64,000 nt of DNA from Chalara sp. BL73 (lineage: Eukaryota > Ascomycota > Leotiomycetes > Helotiales). The stretch covers positions 124,001-188,000 of the forward strand of contig CAKJVC010000088.1 of NCBI GenBank assembly GCA_918026815.1, written 5' to 3'. Positions 57,443 through 64,000 of this stretch are shown piece by piece (the stretch's first letter is position 1; each line of letters opens with the position of its first letter). Both the position numbers and the translations under genes were made by a program. The notes beneath the pieces are model-generated. The model was not told the DNA's origin. It worked only from the letters and a program-made list of their open reading frames with translations, and ran no database searches.

Positions 57443-60400
57443 TCAAATGATAGTAATAGTCTGCTTGTCCCAGAGGTCGTAATCTCTATCCGCAGGGAAT
57501 GTCCAGAATATTCCAACTCTTGAATATGTATCAGGCGATTGGGACCGAATTTTTCTTAACAATAGTCCGCAACCAGGAAAAATTTGCAAGCAGAAGACTT
57601 CTATAAAATATCGCTTCTTATGTTTTGAGTCGCATGTAAGCGGAAGTGGATAATCCAGGGCATCCCAGCGTGTTGATGCAAAAGACCTGAGAGTATTGCT
57701 CTCCAGCAAATCGTTGGCGTATGGTTGTGTAAAAACCGCCTTACTTAGGGGTCCTTTCATAATTAGACTCCCGCCAAGTACACCCCCATATGGAGAGATC
57801 TCTGAGACTAGTGTTATTTCACAATGTATAATATCGATAGAACTTTCGGCATCATTGTAGCCAACTGCTTCCGACCAACTGACTGCGCCATTAACCGAAG
57901 CCCATGACCAACTTGGGGCCGGGTATTCAGAAGGGCGAGGGACTGGGATTGTAGAGAAGTCTCGGCACCACAAGAGATCATACACTAATTCCTCCCTCCA
58001 TAGGCCTGCGATATATGACAAGCCACCATTAACACCGATTCTTGCTGCTATACCTGCTATCGCTACCAATTTATCCCGTTCAAGAGTCAAATGCAGTTTT
58101 GAATATACACGCACAATCTGCCGCCATACATCTTGGGACCTGGAAACTACGGGACCATCATTATCATCGTGGTCCGTCCTCTTCCGAACTTTCATGTTGA
58201 CAGATTTATGATCCATTGACTCCCGTAACATGCTGACAGCATCTGAGGCGCAATTTCTATATCTACATTCCCAAAACATATTTGTTGATGAATAATGGAG
58301 TACACGAGGTGATAGTAAGCGTTCTTGGAATACCCACGCCCGAGAATACAAAGGCGAGTTAAGGAGCATAGTCGATGCTGTGTTGTTGATAAGAGGCTTG
58401 AAAGCGCCGTAGTTCTCATGACATATTGTACAACCTGGGGCTATATTGCATCCCTTCAGACTCAAAACGTCCAGATCACAATTAGAAACTTGCTCAGTGG
58501 TATTTGTAACACATATAGTGAGGGTACTATTGGAATAAACTTGGCTCATCGTGGCTGACTCGTATAACCAGTCCTCGTTTGAGTCCTGTATAATGCAAAG
58601 CGAGTCAATCCACAAGTAAGAGTATCCGAGCAGGCGCGTGATCATGACTGCATCCTGGAAAGTTCTCGAAAGCGAAGATGTATGGATCCCAATAGACATC
58701 ATTTCTGCCAAGGATTCTTTCGTTGTCGTTGGGACAGATTCCACTCCCCAACAATGGCTGAGGGTAAGATAAGAAGATGTGAACTTTGATTTTCTAGCCT
58801 GAAGATGTATATAATCTCCATCCGCAGGAATCGCCAATATCCGAGTTGGGAAGAAGTTGGAAGTCGAGTATGTAGAGTGATCATGATATTGCAAACAGTC
58901 ATCTAGCCAGAGTGAGGCAATTTTTATTAGCTCAATTGCTGTCCTTTCTCTGGTAGCAGCCAAGAAGTACTCTGTGTCCCTCTGTAGCTTGGTTTCAATG
59001 ATTTCATGGTGCTGGCACAATATTTGAATTCTCCGAGCTGAAGGCCGATTCCCCATATTGATGCTCATCATATCCCCAATGAGCTGAAGCTCTTTCTGAA
59101 TTCCTAGACCAAAGCTACTACTGATGTCTTGCAATTTATCGATCCAAATCAGGCATTTTTCTATGTTCTTATAGTATGCTCCACTTTTCATGTTGAAAAC
59201 CCGGAAATTGTTAAAGATCTGCAAAGAAACTCCGTGAATGGTGGTGGCCATTTCCAAAAAGATACATCCGAGGGAGAATATATCACTGGCCGATGTCGCA
59301 AGCTTTGAACCGACCTGACCTAGGATTTCTGGGGCGCAATACATGGGTGTAACCACCAAATCCGTTTCCTTGGAAATCAGCTCATTGCTAGCCGTAATCT
59401 GTTGCACACTGCCAAAGTCCGATATTAATACCCGGTTGTCGACAATGAGGATATTCTCTGGCTTTAGATCCAAATGACAATAAGATGCTGCATGTATATA
59501 GGCTACCGCAGATGTTAGACAACCCCACCAAACTGATATGAGAGATCTTGCTTCAGCAGATCTCCATTGGTCACTGTGCATGAATTCAGATAGGTTGTAA
59601 TTCGCCACAGGATGTATGATAAAGGAGAACTGATCCTGAGACTGCAGGGAGGCTACAACTTTGACAATATGTTCATGCTTCAGTTTCCTCAAGGCAATCA
59701 GTTCTTTCTGAGCCTTATCAACAGTGAGAAGGGAGCTGGAAGGTCGTATTTGGATCGCTTTCCTTGCAAAGTGCTTTCTAGTAAGCGTGTGTTCAACTTC
59801 GTCGACAATACCGAAAGATCCATAACCGAGTTTCCGAACAAATCTGAATGTTTCATATTGTTGAGGATGCACATGTTTCAGGACTTGTCCTGATGACTGT
59901 GAGTCCAGATTGCCAAAACTTGGGCCCCTTCTGGTCTGAATCTCGTTCAAGGCTTGATCCGTTCGCTCCATGAGTTTTGCTCCGTTGCATTTTGAAGTGT
60001 CATTTCGACCGCTCCTGCCTGAGAAATCCGTTGAAGATTTTCTATGATCCTTCAAATTATTCCCACCACCACCTAAAGCACTGTCACCATTGTCTCCTTC
60101 TTTGTTGTGCATGTTATCGGCATCATTATCATTATCATCACCGTCATCGTTGTCGTCATTATCAGAATTATTATCAGAATTTGGGCCAACATCATCACTC
60201 CATGGATCTCTCCAATCCAGTGCCATTTTCTTTCCTTCCAAAAAGTGGACCCAAATGTGACGGCATCGCGTGTCCCAGTCGGAGAATGTCAAGCCGCAAA
60301 ATCCACACTGTCTCTTCCAGGCCGAAGGAATAACATGATGCCAGCCATCTACTTCCACCTGACATTCATGCGTAACCTTGATATGATCCGATAGTTTGTC

Positions 60401-62022
60401 TTTGCGGGAAAATCTGTGCCCTTGCCGGAATTGCTGTGCGACACAAGACTGGTGATTCGCCGAACCGATGCCTCTTCTGCAGATGGAACAAATTGCACTC
60501 ATGCCTACCCCTTCAACTAAACAGCCCCATTCTTTTGTAGGCCAGTGAATCTCCTCATGCCTTTTCCAGTCGGTATAATTGTTGGACTCAATAGGACAAT
60601 AGGACCCGTCTTTGATAAATGTGCACTCATGAATTCTAGAACTCCTCCGTGGTCGAGCACTGGTCCTCGGTTTCTTCTTGGGTCTTGTATAATCGTTATC
60701 AGTATTGATCTTGGACTGATAAGCAGAATCACTAGCATTGGGCTGCATTGTTAAAAACCACTGAGCTATATAATTGGGTGGTAGTTGATGTAGGCTAGTC
60801 TCCTTTGAGAGCTGTTTCAGGACCGGTTCCATTCGCTTGTTCATATTGATGAGCGAATCAAGTTTATCAGAATCAATGCTAAGGAAATTGGCCAGCTTTT
60901 GTTTGTGATCAGCGTTCATGCAGGAGTTCTGCTGTAGCTCTAAGTTTATATGATTCTGCGCCCGGATGAAATCACTGCACTCCATGGATATTGACCCTGT
61001 AAGATTTGGATTCCCAGTTAGGTGAGATTTTGAACCACGGCTTCTTTTGTTGCCACGAAGGCCTTGGGCGGGACCAGGACGTTGAGATCTATAACTTAAT
61101 GGTGTCGGAGAACAATAGTCCAAGTGAGTTTGCGAATTGTGATCAGAGATCGGGTAGGAAGTCCGCTCTGAGAAATCCGCAGTAACGACTGAGTTATTCT
61201 GATCGCCCAAGAGGGTCAGATAACTTGGCTGAGAGGAAGCAGTGGTGAATTTCGAGTTTATATTATGAGGAGTATAAAGAGGCTGCGAAGTGCCACAGCC
61301 AAAATTACGAAATGGGAGGCTAGGTGAGACCTGGGAGGTGCCAAAAGTTGTGTTTGCCGGGAGATCGAGTTTTGATGATCCGCCAATTGAATCGTAAGTA
61401 TATTGTGTATTCGGTCTGACCAAAAGCTCGCTCTGTTCTGTGTGCCTCGATCCTCCCGAAGATAACGGTAATGAGCTTCCCAGCCTGTCGGTATGGATCG
61501 GAACAGAATTATCGCAAGATGGGCAATGGCATGTGTATTCTGATCCGGCTCCTGATCCGGCAAGACAGTAATTAAAATCCTCTTGCAAACTATCAGCACT
61601 GGGAGAACCATCTAAAGGGGGCTTATATACCCTGCTGTCTGGTATATGACGAAGAGTTGTGATCCAATCCAACGCCACAAGCATAAGCTAACTATAGCCA
61701 TGGTCAGTTTCAAATCTTTCGAGAAGTCATAATTACGGCGTTCATTCCTGCCACCTGGCCCTCAGGCCCGCTTAGAATATAGGAGCCAACGTACTGGATT
61801 TATATCAAAAGGATTGCTGGAATAATGTAGGTCTGCCTGAGAACTACTCGGTTGTTGGAATCCCTGAGAATGATGATGTCTACGGGTTTCATTATCAAAC
61901 GTAGTATGGGGGAATGGGGCACAATCTAAGGCAGTGCCATCATAAATAGGGTCTGATGGAACCACAGAGCCATCAAGGCTGGGAGGCTGCATGAAGCCTT
62001 CAGTGTTAGAGTTGCGGTTCAT
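57443..62022 (-). CDS. C2H2 zinc-finger / Ser-Thr kinase / HET-domain fusion protein
   Basis: Predicted about 1490 residues. Exons are 62022-61795 and 61687-57443; if exon 1 is wrong the protein starts at 61684 (1413 residues). Numbering here uses the 61684 start. A Ser/Asn-rich N-terminus leads to Cys/His fingers (about 350-470: ECTFIKDGSYCPIE, HRFSRKDKLSDHIKVTHEC, CGFCGLTFSDWDTRCRHIWV) and an Asp/Asn-rich linker (about 495-530). The kinase domain (about 610-830) has GYGSFG, ARKAIQI, HLDLKPENIL, SDFGS and CAPEIL. The HET domain (about 970-1150) has YLTLSHCWG, YLWIDSLCIIQDS with VYSNST, and RAWVFQERLLSPRVLHYS. All catalytic kinase residues and all three HET blocks are present. HET domains trigger cell death in fungal non-self recognition, so a kinase-gated death or defence switch is inferred. 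Confidence 0.85.
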
Positions 62023-63289
62023 CTCCCGAGAATGCGATATCAAATGCCAAACCATCTGACATGACAGGTGCACGATTAGAAATGAAGGTGAGGACTTTGA
62101 TCAGCCAAACCACCAGATTTCATCAGTAATAATTGCCTATCATACAGGAAATGATCATACTGGGTACGGTCGAAGAGAGGGTTCCGTATTATTGATCAAA
62201 GCTAGGTTTCAGAGCCTCAATTGCCATTGCCGGGTATGGTTTTGGATATAGGTCTGATTCATGGCCATTGAGGATGTGGTTCTAGTCGCCAGGGCGGGAA
62301 GGGCGGTATGAGGGCAGCTCAAGGGCGGGCAGAGGGCGGGCAGAGGCGGTGCACATTGAACAAATACAGGCGACAAATCAGGATTCCGGATATAAAGTGA
62401 TAGGGCAATTGGGTGACCGAGATGTAATACCGCATGAAAGGAAGGCACCTGCTTCTAATGGCACAACCCTTGGTTTTGAAGTTGTGTGTATCTTAAGCTG
62501 AAGTTCGCTCACATACGCGGTATATAAGAATGGACGAAATCCACAATGTCAACACTAAGTCCAAACATATAATCAACACAATTACAATACAGCGAGGCAG
62601 CTCATACTTTTAGGCTCAGACATGCAATGCTATGATTGATATGCTTTGGACAGGCCATGTGCCAAAATGGTGCGAGGTGACTGCCCTCATAAGACCCTTT
62701 GCCACCAGAAGACTGCATTTAATGCGTTGACTACACCACAGGATGATATACCTAGATATCTCTTGTAGTGAGCCTGACTGGTGATGCTTGCTGGCGAGGC
62801 TGATTTGATGGATGGGTGTCTTCGGGGGGCGTGCGAGGGCAGCAGCTTTCAATGGTAGTCGCCCGACGCACTGCCCTCTCTTGCCCTATCATCCCCAGAG
62901 CTGTTCATACATGGAGAGGAAATGTAGGTAAGTCTTCATCGTGGTTCGCCTCTCGTTCGCTCAATCCTTTCGATTTAGGGCAGCAGATACTGCTACGTTA
63001 TATATATCTTGGCAAGGCTAATCCCTAAAGGGTTCAGCCCCATTATTTTGTGTAACGTTGAAGAAGTGGCACTGCCTCCCTGGCTACAAGCCTCCCTGAA
63101 TGAATGGAAAGATTGTTGTTAGTTAGGACTTCTTGCGAGAGGGAGAGTCTAATCATTCCTATAGTGTATTATATTTAGCTCATCATATGAATTTGACACC
63201 AGTGATACTGCTTTCTACCATGTTTGGTACTACGTTCTACGCTATCTTTAGCAGAGAGTGAATTAGCATATGCATCGTATACGATTCTC
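62023..63289. other. Intergenic region with G-rich repeats
   Basis: No gene supported. 62290-62350 has repeated GGGCGG units, including GGGCGGGCAGA twice in tandem. This could be a promoter element or simple low-complexity DNA upstream of the kinase-HET gene. Confidence 0.4.
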
Positions 63290-64000
63290 CTAATCATGGC
63301 TTGGCTTTGTGTTTTTCGTTTTCATATTGCCTGCACCATCTCCAGACGGCCTCTTCATGTCTTTCGTCTTCATCTCACCACCGCCCTCACCAGTTTTCCC
63401 TTTGCCAGCATCCTTTCCGTAACCTTCTACACCCATATCGGTCAGCGTCTTCTCAATCAGCTGTATAGCTTCGTGAGCGATATCACTCCCACCACGCCAT
63501 GTCCGAAGGGTTACACCTTGGGCATCAAGGACATCTTTTGCACGCTTCCATCTTCGTTTCCAAAGATCAAGTTTCTTGTTGACTGGTACATTGCTAGGTC
63601 TTTCATCCTCAGAAGTATCTGTGCTGTTCCAAGACATGCGATTTGTAATGCTGGATGCTGATGTCCCAGTACGTCTTGGAGGCAGTCCTGGGGCGCGCTC
63701 TGCAGAGGCTATAGAGGAGGCATCTGAGTTTTGACGAGTAGGTATGTAGGACTTGACTTCAGGGAGAGCATTGTATGCTGCTGAAACTTTCTGCCTGGCA
63801 CTGTAAATGTACCCCTCATTGGCCTCATTGGATTCTGCTGAACTCGGTACTGCTGAGAGCGGTCGACGCGACGGTGGTGGTGGCGGAGCTGGCCCGCGTT
63901 TACTAGGTATGGGTGCCTCACCGGCTGTAGACAATCCTCGGAGAGCAGCTGGTTTTGCAGGTCGTGGAGGTGGCGCTCGGCCAGCAGGACTTTCGGGTGT
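63290..64000 (-). CDS. C-terminal part of a Pro-rich protein, cut by the window edge
   Basis: The open frame runs in from beyond 64000 and ends at 63290; about 236 residues are visible. It is Pro-rich at the start (APPPRPAKP, RGPAPPPPPSRRPLS), which suggests SH3 or WW partners. Conserved-looking helical text follows (YIYSARQKVSAAYNALPEVK and KKLDLWKRRWKRAKDVLDAQ), then VTLRTWRGGSDIAHEAIQLI, and a Lys/Gly-rich tail. An internal ATG at 63934 is not evidence of a start, because the frame is open upstream. I do not recognise the family with confidence; the catalytic or main domain may lie outside the window. Confidence 0.75.
   Translation of the reverse strand, partial: TPESPAGRAPPPRPAKPAALRGLSTAGEAPIPSKRGPAPPPPPSRRPLSAVPSSAESNEANEGYIYSARQKVSAAYNALPEVKSYIPTRQNSDASSIASAERAPGLPPRRTGTSASSITNRMSWNSTDTSEDERPSNVPVNKKLDLWKRRWKRAKDVLDAQGVTLRTWRGGSDIAHEAIQLIEKTLTDMGVEGYGKDAGKGKTGEGGGEMKTKDMKRPSGDGAGNMKTKNTKPSHD

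Noticed and set aside
59977..60394. His- and Ile-rich plus-strand frames
   Set aside because: They are antisense readings of the Asp/Asn-rich linker in the kinase-HET gene.
62322..62350. Short GGGCGGGCAGA direct repeats
   Set aside because: Only two copies; treated as low complexity rather than a defined element.

Overview
The window looks like nuclear DNA of a filamentous ascomycete (Pezizomycotina; a leotiomycete is my guess). It has short GT-AG introns with CTAAC/CTGAC-type branch sites, HET and 2EXR domains, a GH114 enzyme with a fungal CBM1, DUF4045-gelsolin, Zn2Cys6 and FIT/EXPERA proteins, Pol III tRNA genes, and AT-rich spacers. No rRNA, CRISPR, phage or intact transposon was seen. 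Multi-exon models below were spliced by hand. Each has consistent phase and an open frame, but none has transcript support.

Layout. 1-12.9 kb: a Gtt1-like glutathione transferase, a GPI-anchored Ser/Thr/Pro-rich wall protein, an intronless LCAT-like lipase/acyltransferase, and a possible decayed gene. 12.9-20.6 kb: secreted GH114-CBM1, tRNA-Val(AAC), a HAK/KUP potassium transporter, and a Rab5-like GTPase. 20.8-25.3 kb: the ribosome-biogenesis factor KRI1, then a divergent pair of ER lipid membrane proteins (FIT family and EXPERA). 25.8-26.0 kb: a tRNA-Thr(TGT) gene interrupted three times. 28-37 kb: an F-box/LRR protein ending in a CaaX box, a broken 2EXR gene, a 10-cysteine small secreted protein, and the DEAD-box helicase DRS1. 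37.9-51.5 kb: a large acetyltransferase with tandem PAM2-like motifs, the GTPase ARL2, a DUF4045-gelsolin protein, and a Zn2Cys6 regulator. 52.7-64 kb: a single-pass surface protein, a dead MFS (ACS family) transporter, a C2H2-kinase-HET fusion, and the C-terminal part of a Pro-rich protein cut by the window edge.

Most genes are unrelated housekeeping or accessory genes. KRI1 and DRS1 both act in ribosome assembly, and FIT and EXPERA share a promoter region and an ER-lipid theme. The strongest candidates for something new are: (1) the tRNA-Thr gene, whose consensus-perfect mature form appears only after removal of two insertions with spliceosomal GT...CTAAC...AG signals plus a normal anticodon-loop intron; (2) the zinc-finger/non-RD kinase/HET fusion; (3) the PAM2-array acetyltransferase.
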